Positions 1 to 9,648 are shown, numbered from the stretch's first letter. The stretch: DNA of 64,000 nucleotides from Acanthamoeba sp. SK_2022b (GCA_027943245.1 JANDJZ010001760.1:1-64000), one strand, 5' to 3'. A program made the numbers and translations. The notes: generated by a model from the sequence alone, not told the origin.

Positions 1-13
1 TTTAAGGTTACAG

Positions 14-29
14 GGGTAAAATTTTACCC
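14..29. repeat. 16-bp perfect palindrome downstream of cmk
   Basis: The bases GGGTAAAATTTTACCC read the same on both strands. They lie in the 86 bases after the cmk stop codon. In E. coli the next gene in this direction is rpsA, so the stretch is probably part of the rpsA promoter or leader (inference; rpsA itself is outside the window). On the minus strand the centre contains a TAAAAT hexamer that could serve as a -10 element. No gene is visible in 1-86. Confidence 0.5.
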
Positions 30-86
30 GATATATTGCGATACCGCTATGACAAATATGACAAAAAGCCAATAGCGCCGCCGCGC

Positions 87-776
87 TTATTGCTGCGGCA
101 ACGCCAACACTTTCTGTGCATACGTCAACGCCTGCCGGATCACTTCTTCGATCGACATGCTGGTAGAATCCAGCACGAGGGCGTCAGAAGCGGGCACCAG
201 AGGCGCGATAGGCCGATTACGGTCACGGTCGTCCCGTTCCTTTATCTCGGCTAAAAGACGTTCAAAGTTAACATTAAAGCCCTTCTCCTGCAACTGCAGC
301 ATGCGGCGGTGCGCGCGCTCCTCCGAGCTGGCGTCGAGGAAAATCTTGACCGGCGCGTCCGGGAACACCACCGTGCCCATGTCGCGGCCATCGGCAATCA
401 GGCCGGGCGCCTCGCGGAATGCGCGCTGGCGGCGCAGCAGCGCCTCGCGCACGCGCGGAAACGCCGCCGCTTGTGACGCGGTGTTGCCGACGGTTTCGGT
501 GCGGATCTCATTGCTGACGTCCTCACCTTCCAAAATCACCTGCAGCTTGCCGTCCTGGGCAACGAAGCGAACATCGAGATGTGCGGCCAGCGGAACCAGC
601 GCTTCCTCAGAAGTGATATCCACCTGATGATGCAACGCCGCCAGCGCCAGCACGCGATAGATCGCGCCGGAGTCCAGCAAACGCCAACCAAGGGACTCGG
701 CCAACGCTTTACACAGCGTGCCTTTGCCTGCGCCACTTGGTCCATCAACGGTTATCACCGGGGCTGTAGCCGTCAT
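87..776 (-). CDS. cmk: Cytidylate kinase
   Basis: Cytoplasmic nucleoside monophosphate kinase that phosphorylates CMP and dCMP with ATP, feeding CTP and dCTP pools. The 229-residue protein opens with the P-loop GPSGAGKGT at residues 12-20. Further in it has the NMP-binding signature [11 protein letters not shown] and an Arg-rich lid region (ERDDRDRNR). The ATG at 774-776 is chosen because an AAGGAGAG Shine-Dalgarno sequence lies just upstream and because the E. coli protein starts at the equivalent point; an in-frame extension to 830 has no such support. It is transcribed away from aroA. E. coli has ycaL between the two genes; here there is only a 266-base gap. Confidence 0.97.
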   Translation of the reverse strand: MTATAPVITVDGPSGAGKGTLCKALAESLGWRLLDSGAIYRVLALAALHHQVDITSEEALVPLAAHLDVRFVAQDGKLQVILEGEDVSNEIRTETVGNTASQAAAFPRVREALLRRQRAFREAPGLIADGRDMGTVVFPDAPVKIFLDASSEERAHRRMLQLQEKGFNVNFERLLAEIKERDDRDRNRPIAPLVPASDALVLDSTSMSIEEVIRQALTYAQKVLALPQQ

Positions 777-886
777 TTCTCTCTCCTTCAGGTAGAAAAC
801 CTCACAGAGACACGGTGCGCTTCGGCTCAAGGCCCGCGCGCCGCACTCTCTGTCACCTGCCCAATCAGGGGCAAATACGGTGGCGT

Positions 887-915
887 ATTATACGCTGCCC
901 TACGGCGATCTGTTA
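887..915 (-). promoter_or_regulatory. Candidate sigma-70 promoter for cmk
   Basis: On the minus strand a perfect TATAAT lies at 887-892, inside the palindrome GCGTATAATACGC, about 110 bases upstream of the cmk start. The -35 position at the usual 17-base spacing reads TAACAG, which is poor. The call rests mainly on the -10 element. Confidence 0.4.
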
Positions 916-1002
916 CCCTGGAACTGTCCGGTTGTTGAAAATAAGCGCACAACCGCGAAAAAGTATAGAAGAAACGCCGGTCGCCAAAGGTTAAAAACGA
1001 TA

Positions 1003-1022
1003 AAGGCCCACAAAGGGGCCTT
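1003..1022 (-). terminator. Terminator downstream of aroA
   Basis: Inverted repeat AAGGCCC / GGGCCTT with a six-base loop, 20 bases after the aroA stop on the minus strand, followed by a short TTTAT tract. It is a plausible intrinsic terminator of the serC-aroA operon. Confidence 0.6.
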
Positions 1023-1042
1023 AAAATAAACGATTTGACGGG

Positions 1043-2329
1043 TTACGCCGGCTGGCTGATGCGCGCCAGCTGTTCGAAATAGTCCGGGAAGGTTTTCGCG
1101 GTGCATTTCGGATCGAGAATGGTGACCGGAGTATCCGACAGCGCCACCAGCGAGAAACACATCGCCATACGGTGATCGTTGTAGGTGCCAATCTCGGCAA
1201 ACTGCAGTTTGGCCGGCGGCACGACGTGAATGTAGTCTTCGCCTTCGTCCACTTCCGCCCCCACTTTACGCAGCTCGGTGGCCATCGCCGCCAGACGGTC
1301 GGTCTCCTTTACCCGCCAGTTGTAGATATTGCGAATGGTGGTCGGCCCCTCGGCGAACAGCGCTGCGGTGGCGATGGTCATCGCCGCGTCCGGAATGTGG
1401 TTCATGTCCATGTCGATGCCGCGCAGTTCACCGCGGCTGCATTCGATGAAATCGTCGCCCCAGGTAATGCGCGCGCCCATTTTCTCCAGCACGTCGGCAA
1501 ACTTGGTGTCGCCCTGCACGCTTTTGCGGCCGATGCCGGTCACGCGCACGGTGCCGCCCTTGATAGCCGCCGCCGCCAGGAAGTAAGAGGCGGAAGAAGC
1601 ATCGCCCTCAACCAGGTAATCGCCCGGCGCGATATACGTCTGACGCCCCTGGATATGGAACACCCGGTAGTTGTCGTGGCTCACCGATACGCCGAAGGTG
1701 CGCATCAGATGCAGCGTGATGTCGATGTACGGCTTGGAAACCAGCTCGCCCTTGATGTGGATCTGCGTATCCTGCGGCGCCAGCGGCGCGGTCATCAGCA
1801 ACGCGGTCAGGAACTGGCTGGAGACGCTGCCGTCAACGGTGACCTCGCCGCCCTGGAAGCCGCCGCGCAGGCGAATCGGCGGGTAATCGGTCTGCTCGAG
1901 GTAATCAATCTGCGCCCCGCCCTGGCGCAACGCGTCCACCAAATGGCCGATCGGGCGCTCTTTCATGCGCGGTTCGCCGGTCAACACCACGTCGCCTTCA
2001 CCGAGGCACAGCGCCGCCGCCAATGGGCGCATCGCCGTCCCGGCGTTGCCGAGGAACAGTTCCAGCGGCTGGCCGGCCACCAGCGGCCCGGCCACGCCGG
2101 TCACTTCGCACACGGTGCGATCGGCGGAAAGCTGATAGTTCACGCCCAACGCCTGCAGCGCGTTCAGCATATGACGCACGTCGTCGCTGTCCAGCAGGTT
2201 GGTCAGCCGGGTCGTGCCTTTCGCCAGCGCCGCCAGCAGCAGAGCGCGGTTAGAAACGCTCTTGGAGCCGGGTAAGTTGACGGTGCCATTGACCAGGGCG
2301 ACCGGGTGTAACGTCAGGGAATCCACCAT
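1043..2329 (-). CDS. aroA: 3-phosphoshikimate 1-carboxyvinyltransferase (EPSP synthase)
   Basis: Sixth step of the shikimate pathway: joins phosphoenolpyruvate to shikimate 3-phosphate to give EPSP. The 428-residue protein has the N-terminal substrate-binding stretch with Lys23 in [10 protein letters not shown], the PEP-binding loop GNAGTAMRP near residues 95-103, and the C-terminal NDHRMAM motif. The loop has the glycine and proline typical of class I (glyphosate-sensitive) enzymes. The ATG at 2327-2329 matches the E. coli start and has GGAGAG upstream; a TTG six codons earlier is less likely. It is the second gene of the serC-aroA operon, a conserved enterobacterial arrangement linking serine/pyridoxine and chorismate synthesis. 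Confidence 0.97.
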   Translation of the reverse strand: MVDSLTLHPVALVNGTVNLPGSKSVSNRALLLAALAKGTTRLTNLLDSDDVRHMLNALQALGVNYQLSADRTVCEVTGVAGPLVAGQPLELFLGNAGTAMRPLAAALCLGEGDVVLTGEPRMKERPIGHLVDALRQGGAQIDYLEQTDYPPIRLRGGFQGGEVTVDGSVSSQFLTALLMTAPLAPQDTQIHIKGELVSKPYIDITLHLMRTFGVSVSHDNYRVFHIQGRQTYIAPGDYLVEGDASSASYFLAAAAIKGGTVRVTGIGRKSVQGDTKFADVLEKMGARITWGDDFIECSRGELRGIDMDMNHIPDAAMTIATAALFAEGPTTIRNIYNWRVKETDRLAAMATELRKVGAEVDEGEDYIHVVPPAKLQFAEIGTYNDHRMAMCFSLVALSDTPVTILDPKCTAKTFPDYFEQLARISQPA

Positions 2330-2362
2330 GTGAACAAAACTCTCCAATTCTGATAAACGAAA

Positions 2363-2387
2363 CGGCTCCGGAATAATGCCGGAGCCG
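2363..2387 (-). other. Intercistronic hairpin between serC and aroA
   Basis: Perfect nine-base arms CGGCTCCGG and CCGGAGCCG around a seven-base loop, with no T-run after it on the minus strand. It sits 34 bases before the aroA start, in the 113 bases between the two genes. It more likely lowers read-through or protects the serC message than ends transcription fully (inference). Confidence 0.5.
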
Positions 2388-2442
2388 CTTTAATGCAAAA
2401 GGACAACAGCCTGAGCAGCCCGCGTCGGGCGGGCTGACGGAA

Positions 2443-3528
2443 TCAACCGTGACGACGTTCGAAGTCGGCCATGAAGTCGGTCAGCGCCTGCACGCCGGCC
2501 AGCGGCATGGCATTGTAAATAGAAGCGCGCATCCCGCCAACTACCCGGTGGCCTTTCAGCGCCTGCAGGCCGATGGCTTCGGCTTCGCTGAGGAACACCT
2601 TGTCCAGCGCCGCATTGGCCAGCTGGAACGGCACGTTCATCCAGGAACGGTTGGCGATCGCCACCTGGCTGCGGTAAAAGTCGGATTTATCGATGGTCGC
2701 GTACAGCAGTTCGGCCTTGGCCTGATTGCGTTTTTGCATCTCCACCAGGCCACCCTGCTCTTTCAGCCATTTGAACACCAGCCCGGACAGGTACCAGGCG
2801 AAGGTTGGCGGGGTGTTGAACATCGAGTCGTTTTCGGCCAGCACGGTGTAGTCGAGGATCGACGGCACTTCTTTGCGCGCCTTACCCAGCAGATCGTCGC
2901 GTACGATCACCAGCGTCAGGCCGGCCGGGCCGATATTTTTCTGCGCGCCGGCGTAAATCACGCCGAAACGGCTGACGTCGAGCGGGCGGGACAGGATGGT
3001 CGAGGAGTAATCGCCGATCACCACCTTGTCGCCGAAGTCCGGCGTTTCATCGATGGCCACGCCGTCGATGGTCTCATTCGGGCAATAGTGGACATAGGCC
3101 GCGTCGTCGCTGAGCTGCCACTCTTTCATCGGCTTGATGCCGCTCAGGCCGTCGATACGGGTTTTCACGTCGATGACGTTCGGGGCGCAATACTTTTCCG
3201 CTTCCTTGATGGCGCTGTGCGCCCAATAGCCGCCGTCGATATAGTCGGCGGTGGCCTTGTCACCCAGCAGGTTCAGCGGCAGCGCGGCGAACTGCGCGCG
3301 GGCGCCGCCGTGGCAAAACAGCACTTTATAGTTGGAGGGGACTTTCAGCAGATCGCGCAGATCCTGTTCCGCCTGCTCGGCAACGGCGATGAATTCTTTG
3401 CTGCGGTGACTGATCTCCATCACTGACGTGCCCAGACCGTGCCAGTTGCACAGTTCCTGTTCCGCACGACGCAACACTTCCACCGGCAGCATCGCCGGGC
3501 CAGAGCTAAAATTATAAACCTGAGTCAT
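2443..3528 (-). CDS. serC: Phosphoserine / phosphohydroxythreonine aminotransferase
   Basis: PLP-dependent aminotransferase of the class V family. It converts 3-phosphohydroxypyruvate plus glutamate to phosphoserine (serine synthesis) and makes 4-phosphohydroxythreonine for pyridoxine. The protein is 361 residues, against 362 in E. coli. The N-terminus [15 protein letters not shown] is characteristic, and the PLP Schiff-base lysine is Lys197 in [11 protein letters not shown]. The start ATG at 3526-3528 follows GAGGGGAA. First gene of the serC-aroA operon. Confidence 0.97.
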   Translation of the reverse strand: MTQVYNFSSGPAMLPVEVLRRAEQELCNWHGLGTSVMEISHRSKEFIAVAEQAEQDLRDLLKVPSNYKVLFCHGGARAQFAALPLNLLGDKATADYIDGGYWAHSAIKEAEKYCAPNVIDVKTRIDGLSGIKPMKEWQLSDDAAYVHYCPNETIDGVAIDETPDFGDKVVIGDYSSTILSRPLDVSRFGVIYAGAQKNIGPAGLTLVIVRDDLLGKARKEVPSILDYTVLAENDSMFNTPPTFAWYLSGLVFKWLKEQGGLVEMQKRNQAKAELLYATIDKSDFYRSQVAIANRSWMNVPFQLANAALDKVFLSEAEAIGLQALKGHRVVGGMRASIYNAMPLAGVQALTDFMADFERRHG

Positions 3529-3831
3529 TTCCCCTCACCACATTCACTGTTCGCCGCAGAAAAGCGACCTGTCGAAAAGACGCCCGAAGTTAACGCTCGC
3601 GTTAACCAACCCATCGGTTTTATCACTCACGCCCCATGGCTGCAACGCTTATTCACCCGTCGGCGGCAAACGGCCGCGCCGGGTGATGACAGGCTCTGCG
3701 GCCGTCGCGATTGTTTGGACGATAAAACCCTGCGACATGGGGAAATTCAGCGGGTTAACGCGGTGTTTTATGCTGTATTCAGCCAAGATGGCTGCGGGAG
3801 CCCCGGTCGGCCCCCGCAGAAGAGAAAACGA
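3529..3831. promoter_or_regulatory. Upstream region of serC with an 18-bp inverted repeat
   Basis: These 303 bases hold no credible gene. At 3589-3606 lies an inverted repeat with arms GTTAACGC and GCGTTAAC and a two-base centre, 61 bases upstream of the serC start, where a regulator could bind; a second partial copy (GTTAACGCG) occurs near 3753. At 3792-3819 an inverted repeat CTGCGGG / CCCGCAG follows the ansB stop and may act as its terminator, though no T-run follows. I could not assign clear -35/-10 elements for serC. Confidence 0.4.
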
Positions 3832-4878
3832 TCAGTACTGATTAAACATCTGCTGGATTTGCTTCGCATCTTTGGTTTGCGTCAGCGCCAGCTGCAGCAG
3901 AATGCGCGCTTTTTGCGGATTCAGCGTGCCGGCGGCAACAAAGCCGTACTTGGCGTCGTCCACTTCCGCATCTTCGGTGGTGGCGCCGGTTGGCACGCGC
4001 GATGAACGCACCACCGCCACACCGTTGTGCGCCGCCGTCGCCAGGGTGTCGAACACCGTTTTATACAGGTTGCCGTTGCCGACCCCGGCGCTGACGATGC
4101 CCTGATAGCCTTCGGCGATCAGCGCCTTGGCCGGCGCATCGGAGGCGTTGGCATAGTTGTAGACGATGCCGACCTTCGGCAGTTCGTTCAGCTTGCTGAC
4201 GTCGAACGGCGTATCCCGGGTATGCTTACGCTGCGGCGAGCGCTGGTAATCGATCTTGCCGTTGTGGATATATCCCAGCGGGCCGTAGTTTGGCGACTGG
4301 AAGGTCTGCACGGCGGTGGTGTTGGTCTTGGTGACGTCGCGCGCATCCAGCACGGTGTCGTTCATCGCCACCAGCACCCCGCGGTTGGCCGATTGCGGAT
4401 CCGCCGCCGTCGCCACCGCATTATACAGGTTGAACGGACCATCGGCGCTCATCGCCGTCGCCGGCCGCATCGCCCCCACCAGCACCACCGGCTTGTCGCA
4501 CTTCACCGTCAGATCGAGGAAATAGGCCGTCTCTTCCAGCGTATCGGTGCCGTGGGTGATGACGAAGCCGTCGGTCTTGCCACAGTCGGCGTCAATTTTC
4601 TTCGCCAACGTCAGCCAGACCCGATCGTTCATGTCCTGCGAACCGATGTTCACCACCTGCTCCCCCTGCACGTTGGCGATGTTTTTCAGCGCCGGCACCG
4701 CATCGACCAACGCCTCGACGCCCAGCTTGCCCGCCGTATAGTTGGATTTCGTCGCCGAATCGCCGCCGCCGGCAATGGTGCCGCCGGTCGCCAGCAGGGT
4801 GATGTTGGGCAGCGCCAGCGCCGAGGCGCTGAAGCCGGTCAACAGGAGGGTTAACGCGCTGAGTTTCACTGATTTCAT
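3832..4878 (-). CDS. ansB: Periplasmic L-asparaginase, type II
   Basis: Hydrolyses L-asparagine to aspartate and ammonia in the periplasm. The 348-residue precursor has the same length as E. coli AnsB. A signal peptide spans residues 1-22 (hydrophobic core, then ASALA before LPNI). The two catalytic signatures are present: ATGGTIAGGG with Thr34 (Thr12 of the mature enzyme) and HGTDTLEE with Thr111-Asp112 (mature Thr89-Asp90). The ATG at 4876-4878 is chosen for the signal peptide and a CGGAG Shine-Dalgarno sequence; the open frame extends 38 codons further but that extension looks untranslated. In E. coli K-12 ansB sits elsewhere, so its place between serC and ycaO is a difference of this lineage. 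Confidence 0.95.
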   Translation of the reverse strand: MKSVKLSALTLLLTGFSASALALPNITLLATGGTIAGGGDSATKSNYTAGKLGVEALVDAVPALKNIANVQGEQVVNIGSQDMNDRVWLTLAKKIDADCGKTDGFVITHGTDTLEETAYFLDLTVKCDKPVVLVGAMRPATAMSADGPFNLYNAVATAADPQSANRGVLVAMNDTVLDARDVTKTNTTAVQTFQSPNYGPLGYIHNGKIDYQRSPQRKHTRDTPFDVSKLNELPKVGIVYNYANASDAPAKALIAEGYQGIVSAGVGNGNLYKTVFDTLATAAHNGVAVVRSSRVPTGATTEDAEVDDAKYGFVAAGTLNPQKARILLQLALTQTKDAKQIQQMFNQY

Positions 4879-4991
4879 TAGATTTCTCCGTGACAGATAA
4901 CTCGCTGAATTATGGCCTTTATCCTTAAAAAAACTGTGACTTTGCCGCCGCTTTAGGAATACGTGGAGCTCCAGCGTAAAACCCCGTATCA

Positions 4992-5014
4992 TTGCGCGTT
5001 TTTAGTACGCGCAA
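4992..5014 (+). other. Inverted repeat just upstream of ycaO
   Basis: Perfect eight-base arms TTGCGCGT and ACGCGCAA around a seven-base spacer. The 3' arm ends 12 bases before the ycaO ATG, so in RNA the hairpin would abut the ribosome-binding region; as DNA it could be an operator. The rest of the 148-base divergent ansB/ycaO region shows no site I can name. Confidence 0.45.
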
Positions 5015-5026
5015 AAAGTGAAGACA

Positions 5027-6790
5027 ATGACGCAAACTTTTATCCCCGGTAAAGACGCCGCCCTGGAAGACTCCATCGTCCGTTTCCAGCAGAAACTGAG
5101 CGATCTCGGTTTCAACATCGAAGAAGCCTCCTGGCTGAACCCGGTGCCGCACGTGTGGTCAGTGCACATTCGCGATCGCGATTGCCCGCTGTGCTTCACC
5201 AACGGCAAAGGCGCCAGCAAAAAAGCCGCGCTGGCCTCCGCGCTGGGTGAATATTTCGAGCGCCTGTCCACCAACTACTTCTTCGCCGATTTCTATCTGG
5301 GCAAGCAGATTGCCGAAGGCGATTTCGTGCACTACCCGAATGAGAAATGGTTCCCGATCCCTGAAGACGACGCGCTGCCGGCCGGCATCCTCGACGAACG
5401 CCTGCACGCCTTCTACGATCCGCAGCAAGAGCTGAGCGCCAGCGATCTTGTCGATCTGCAATCCGGCAACTCCGATCGCGGCGTGTGTGCGCTGCCGTTT
5501 ACCCGTCAGTCCGATCAGCAAACCGTGTACATCCCGATGAACATCATCGGCAACCTGTATGTTTCCAACGGCATGTCCGCTGGCAACACCGCCAACGAAG
5601 CGCGCGTGCAGGGCCTGTCGGAAGTGTTCGAGCGCTATGTGAAAAACCGCATCATCGCCGAATCCATCAGCCTGCCGGCGATCCCGGACGAAGTGCTGAA
5701 CCGTTACCCGGGCGTGGTGGAAGCCATCGCCAAGCTGGAAGAGGAAGGTTTCCCGATCCTCTCCTATGACGCCTCGCTGGGCGGCAACTACCCGGTCATT
5801 TGCGTGGTGCTGTTCAACCCGACCAACGGCACCTGCTTCGCTTCGTTCGGCGCGCACCCGGACTTCGGCGTGGCACTGGAGCGCACGGTAACCGAACTGC
5901 TGCAGGGCCGCAGCCTGAAAGATCTCGACGTGTTCACCGCACCGACCTTCGATGACGAAGAAGTGGCGGAACACACCAACCTGGAAACGCACTTCATCGA
6001 CTCCAGCGGCCTGATCTCCTGGGATCTGTTCAAACAGGACGCCGATTACCCGTTCGTTGACTGGAACTTCAGCGGCAGCACGCAGGAAGAGTTCGCCACC
6101 CTGATGAGCATCTTCGACAAAGAAGACGCGGAAGTGTACATCGCCGACTACGAGCACCTGGGCGTCTACGCTTGCCGCATCATCGTGCCGGGCATGTCCG
6201 ACATTTATCCGGCGGAAGACCTGCTGCTGGCCAACAACAGCATGGGCGCGCACCTGCGCGATACGCTGCTGGCGCTGCCGGGCAGCGAGTGGGAGCCGGA
6301 AGAGTACCTGGCGCTGATCGAGCAGTTGGACGACGAAGGGCTGGACGACTTCACCCGCGTACGCGAACTGCTGGGCATTGCCAGCGGCAAAGACAACGCC
6401 TGGCATACCCTGCGCGTGGGCGAGCTGAAGTCGATGCTGGCGCTGGCGGGCGGCGATCTGGATCAGGCGCTGATCTGGACCGAATGGACGCAGGACTTCA
6501 ACGCCTCGGTGCTGAGCCCGGCGCGCAGCAACTACTACCGCTGTCTGCAAACGCTGCTGCTGCTGGCGCAGGAGCCTGAACGCGAAGCGGCGCAGTACTA
6601 CACCGCGTTCGTGAAGATGTACGGCCAGGAAGCGGTCGACGCCGCCTCCGCCGCCATCAGCGGTGAAGCGCGCTTCAACGGGCTGTTCGCCGTCGATGCC
6701 GATCTGAAGGCGTTGCCGGCCCATCAGGCGCTGCTGGCGGCCTACGAGAAGCTGCAGGCGGCCAAACGCCGCCACTGGGCCAAGGCCTAA
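5027..6790 (+). CDS. ycaO: YcaO-family protein (ATP-dependent cyclodehydratase fold)
   Basis: Stand-alone YcaO protein of 587 residues, almost identical at its N-terminus to E. coli YcaO (586). YcaO domains use ATP to activate peptide backbone amides. E. coli YcaO has no peptide-precursor partner and has been linked genetically to RimO-dependent methylthiolation of ribosomal protein S12. An N-terminal region with CPLCFTNGKGA and SALGEYFERLS, typical of the ATP-binding half, is followed by an acidic helical C-terminal region (from about residue 400). The ATG at 5027 aligns with the E. coli start; a GTG at 5018 is an alternative. No Shine-Dalgarno sequence stands out. No thiazole/oxazole-peptide genes are nearby. 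Confidence 0.93.
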   Translation: MTQTFIPGKDAALEDSIVRFQQKLSDLGFNIEEASWLNPVPHVWSVHIRDRDCPLCFTNGKGASKKAALASALGEYFERLSTNYFFADFYLGKQIAEGDFVHYPNEKWFPIPEDDALPAGILDERLHAFYDPQQELSASDLVDLQSGNSDRGVCALPFTRQSDQQTVYIPMNIIGNLYVSNGMSAGNTANEARVQGLSEVFERYVKNRIIAESISLPAIPDEVLNRYPGVVEAIAKLEEEGFPILSYDASLGGNYPVICVVLFNPTNGTCFASFGAHPDFGVALERTVTELLQGRSLKDLDVFTAPTFDDEEVAEHTNLETHFIDSSGLISWDLFKQDADYPFVDWNFSGSTQEEFATLMSIFDKEDAEVYIADYEHLGVYACRIIVPGMSDIYPAEDLLLANNSMGAHLRDTLLALPGSEWEPEEYLALIEQLDDEGLDDFTRVRELLGIASGKDNAWHTLRVGELKSMLALAGGDLDQALIWTEWTQDFNASVLSPARSNYYRCLQTLLLLAQEPEREAAQYYTAFVKMYGQEAVDAASAAISGEARFNGLFAVDADLKALPAHQALLAAYEKLQAAKRRHWAKA

Positions 6791-6800
6791 GCATCATCAG

Positions 6801-6861
6801 GGGGTACTGCCACTTTGGGAGTACCCCTACTGCCAAACGCCGCACTTCGCTGCGGCGTTTT
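6801..6861 (+). terminator. Tandem hairpins and terminator after ycaO
   Basis: Two hairpins follow the ycaO stop. The first has arms GGGGTACT (6801-6808) and AGTACCCC (6820-6827). The second has perfect ten-base arms AAACGCCGCA and TGCGGCGTTT (6835-6860) with loop CTTCGC, followed by TTTTCATTTTT. The second is a textbook intrinsic terminator. Confidence 0.85.
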
Positions 6862-6976
6862 CATTTTTGCGGTGTATTTCAACGCATTCGCTTTTATTTT
6901 CTCGCCGGAAAATTGGCGGTTAAACGACCATAAAAATAAATAAACCGTCAATTGTTGCCGGACGGTGAAATAATAA

Positions 6977-6992
6977 TTAACCGATAATTAAA
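6977..6992. promoter_or_regulatory. Possible ArcA-type direct repeat upstream of focA
   Basis: TTAAC and TTAAA lie six bases apart, matching the reverse complement of the ArcA repeat (GTTAA-N6-GTTAA) with one mismatch. It lies in the AT-rich 6880-7150 stretch, unusual in this GC-rich window and typical of the upstream control region of focA-pfl, which ArcA regulates in E. coli. AT-rich DNA gives such matches easily, so support is weak. Confidence 0.3.
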
Positions 6993-7170
6993 CTTTCAGC
7001 GCTGCGCGGCGACAAAACGCCTAAAAATTTAACTTTACCCTACGCCGTCCACCCGGTGAATTCAAAAAATTTTGCAAACATTAAAAAAATGTTTTTACTT
7101 AAAAATCAATAAATTAACCATAAAAACCACACAAAAAACACGCCATTTTGCCGCTCTACTTCCCCGCCTT

Positions 7171-7212
7171 ATGATCCAAATCAAATTTTCCCCTATACTG
7201 CTTTGCTAGTAT
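7171..7212 (+). promoter_or_regulatory. FNR-dependent promoter of focA-pflB
   Basis: ATGATCCAAATCAA at 7171-7184 matches the FNR consensus TTGAT-N4-ATCAA at nine of ten positions. An extended -10 element (TG, one base, TAGTAT) lies at 7204-7212. With a start near 7219 the FNR site is centred at about -41.5, the class II activator position, and there is no good -35 hexamer, as expected for an activator-dependent promoter. This fits anaerobic induction of formate metabolism. Confidence 0.75.
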
Positions 7213-7251
7213 CTCATTGCGTTGTTTTAACCCTTAAGAGCGAGAGTTAGT

Positions 7252-8112
7252 TTGAAAACTGACAGCCCCTTCGATCTGATTTTACCTGCGGCCACGGCGA
7301 AAATCGCTGAAGATGCCGGCGTGTATAAAGCCACCAAACATCCGCTGAAAACATTTTATTTGGCGATCACCGCCGGTGTCTTCATTTCCATCGCCTTCGT
7401 CTTCTACATCACGGCGACCACCGGCACCGCCGGCGTGCCTTTCGGGCTGGCGAAACTGGTCGGCGGCATCTGCTTCTCTCTCGGGTTAATGCTGGTGGTG
7501 GTGTCGGGCGCTGACCTGTTCACCTCTACCGTACTTATCGTCATCGCCAAGGCCAGCGGCCGCATCAGCTGGGGCCAGCTGGGTGCCAACTGGCTGAACG
7601 TTTATCTCGGCAATCTGGTCGGCGCGCTGTTCTTCGTGGCGCTGATCTGGTTCTCCGGCGAGTATATGGTCGCCAACGGCCAGTGGGGCCTGAATGTCCT
7701 GCAAACCGCAGACCACAAGCTGCATCACACCTTTATCGAAGCCGTGTGCCTCGGCATTCTGGCTAACCTGATGGTCTGCCTGGCGGTCTGGATGAGCTAC
7801 TCCGGCCGCACTCTGACCGACAAGATGCTCGCCATGGTGCTGCCGGTCGGGATGTTTGTCGCCAGCGGCTTCGAACACAGCATCGCCAACATGTTTATGA
7901 TCCCTATGGGCATCGTGGTCAAACACTTCGCCACGCCGGAGTTCTGGCAAGCCGTAGGGGCGGTACCTGAGCAATTCGCTCATCTGACAGTAAGCAATTT
8001 CATCATCGACAACCTGATTCCGGTCACCATCGGCAACATCATCGGCGGCGGTCTGCTGGTTGGGTTGACTTACTGGGTAATTTATCTGCGCGGGGGCCGC
8101 GAACAGCACTAA
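7252..8112 (+). CDS. focA: Formate channel FocA
   Basis: Pentameric inner-membrane channel of the formate-nitrite transporter family; passes formate made by PflB out of the cell and back in at low pH. The protein is 286 residues with six predicted membrane segments. The conserved gating residue His209 lies in SGFEHSIANMF, and the C-terminal half has the family stretch NIIGGGLLVGLTYW. The start is a TTG at 7252-7254, preceded by AAGAGCGAGAG; no ATG or GTG fits the conserved N-terminus MKTDSPFDL. A rare start may hold channel synthesis below that of PflB (inference). First gene of focA-pflB, 54 bases before pflB. Confidence 0.96.
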   Translation: MKTDSPFDLILPAATAKIAEDAGVYKATKHPLKTFYLAITAGVFISIAFVFYITATTGTAGVPFGLAKLVGGICFSLGLMLVVVSGADLFTSTVLIVIAKASGRISWGQLGANWLNVYLGNLVGALFFVALIWFSGEYMVANGQWGLNVLQTADHKLHHTFIEAVCLGILANLMVCLAVWMSYSGRTLTDKMLAMVLPVGMFVASGFEHSIANMFMIPMGIVVKHFATPEFWQAVGAVPEQFAHLTVSNFIIDNLIPVTIGNIIGGGLLVGLTYWVIYLRGGREQH

Positions 8113-8166
8113 GCTGTGAGTTACCGCGCGCAGAGTTAGAAATCCACAATCAAAGGTAGGTGTACA

Positions 8167-9648
8167 ATGACCGAACTTAACGAGAAATTAGCCAACGCTT
8201 GGGAAGGTTTCAGCAAGGGTGACTGGCAGAATGAAGTCAACGTTCGTGACTTCATCCAGAAAAACTACACGCCTTATGAGGGTGACGAATCCTTCCTGGC
8301 TGGCGCAACTCAAGCCACCACCACCTTGTGGGACAAGGTTATGGAAGGGATCAAACTGGAAAACCGCACTCACGCGCCGGTTGATTTCGACACCAACGTT
8401 GCTTCAACCATCATTTCTCACGACGCGGGTTACATCGCCAAAGAGCTGGAAACCATCGTAGGTCTGCAGACCGACGCCCCTCTGAAACGCGCGCTGATCC
8501 CGTTCGGCGGCATCAAAATGGTCGAAGGTTCGTGCAAAGTGTACGGCCGCGAACTTGACCCGCAGCTGAAAAAAGTGTTCACCGAATACCGTAAAACCCA
8601 CAACCAGGGCGTATTCGACGTTTACACCAAAGACATCCTGAACTGCCGTAAGTCCGGCGTGCTGACCGGTCTGCCAGATGCCTACGGCCGTGGCCGCATC
8701 ATCGGCGACTACCGCCGCGTGGCGCTGTACGGTATCGACTTCCTGATGGCCGACAAACTGAACCAGTTCAAATCGCTGCAGGAAAAACTGGAAAACGGCG
8801 AAGATCTGGAAATGACCATCCAGCTGCGCGAAGAGATCGCTGAACAGCACCGCGCTCTGGCTCAGATCAAAGAGATGGCCGCTAAATACGGTTACGACAT
8901 CTCCGGCCCGGCCACCAGCGCGCAAGAAGCGGTGCAGTGGACCTACTTCGGCTACCTGGCCGCGGTGAAATCCCAGAACGGCGCCGCCATGTCCTTCGGC
9001 CGCGTATCCACCTTCCTCGACGTGTTCATCGAGCGCGACATCAAGGCGGGCAAACTGACCGAAGAGCAAGCGCAGGAACTGATCGACCACCTGGTGATGA
9101 AACTGCGTATGGTGCGCTTCCTGCGTACCCCTGAGTACGATGAGCTGTTCTCCGGCGACCCAATCTGGGCAACGGAATCCCTGGCCGGTATGGGCGTCGA
9201 CGGCCGCACCCTGGTCACCAAAAACAGCTTCCGCTTCCTGAACACCCTGTACACCATGGGGCCGTCTCCGGAGCCGAACATGACCATCCTGTGGTCTGAG
9301 AAGCTGCCGCTGAACTTCAAGAAATTCGCGGCGAAAGTGTCCATCGACACCTCTTCCGTTCAGTACGAAAACGACGACCTGATGCGCCCTGACTTCAACA
9401 ACGATGACTACGCCATCGCTTGCTGCGTCAGCCCGATGATCGTCGGTAAACAAATGCAGTTCTTCGGCGCCCGCGCCAACCTGGCGAAAACCATGCTGTA
9501 CGCCATCAACGGCGGCGTTGACGAAAAACTGAAAATGCAGGTCGGCCCGAAAGAAGCGCCGATGATGGACGAAGTGCTGGACTATGACAAAGTCATGGCG
9601 CGCATGGACCACTTTATGGATTGGCTGGCCAAGCAGTACGTGACCGCG

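Noticed and set aside
5027..6790. ycaO as part of a ribosomally made peptide cluster
   Set aside because: No precursor peptide, dehydrogenase or exporter lies beside it; the neighbours are the conserved focA-pfl genes and the protein is the housekeeping form.
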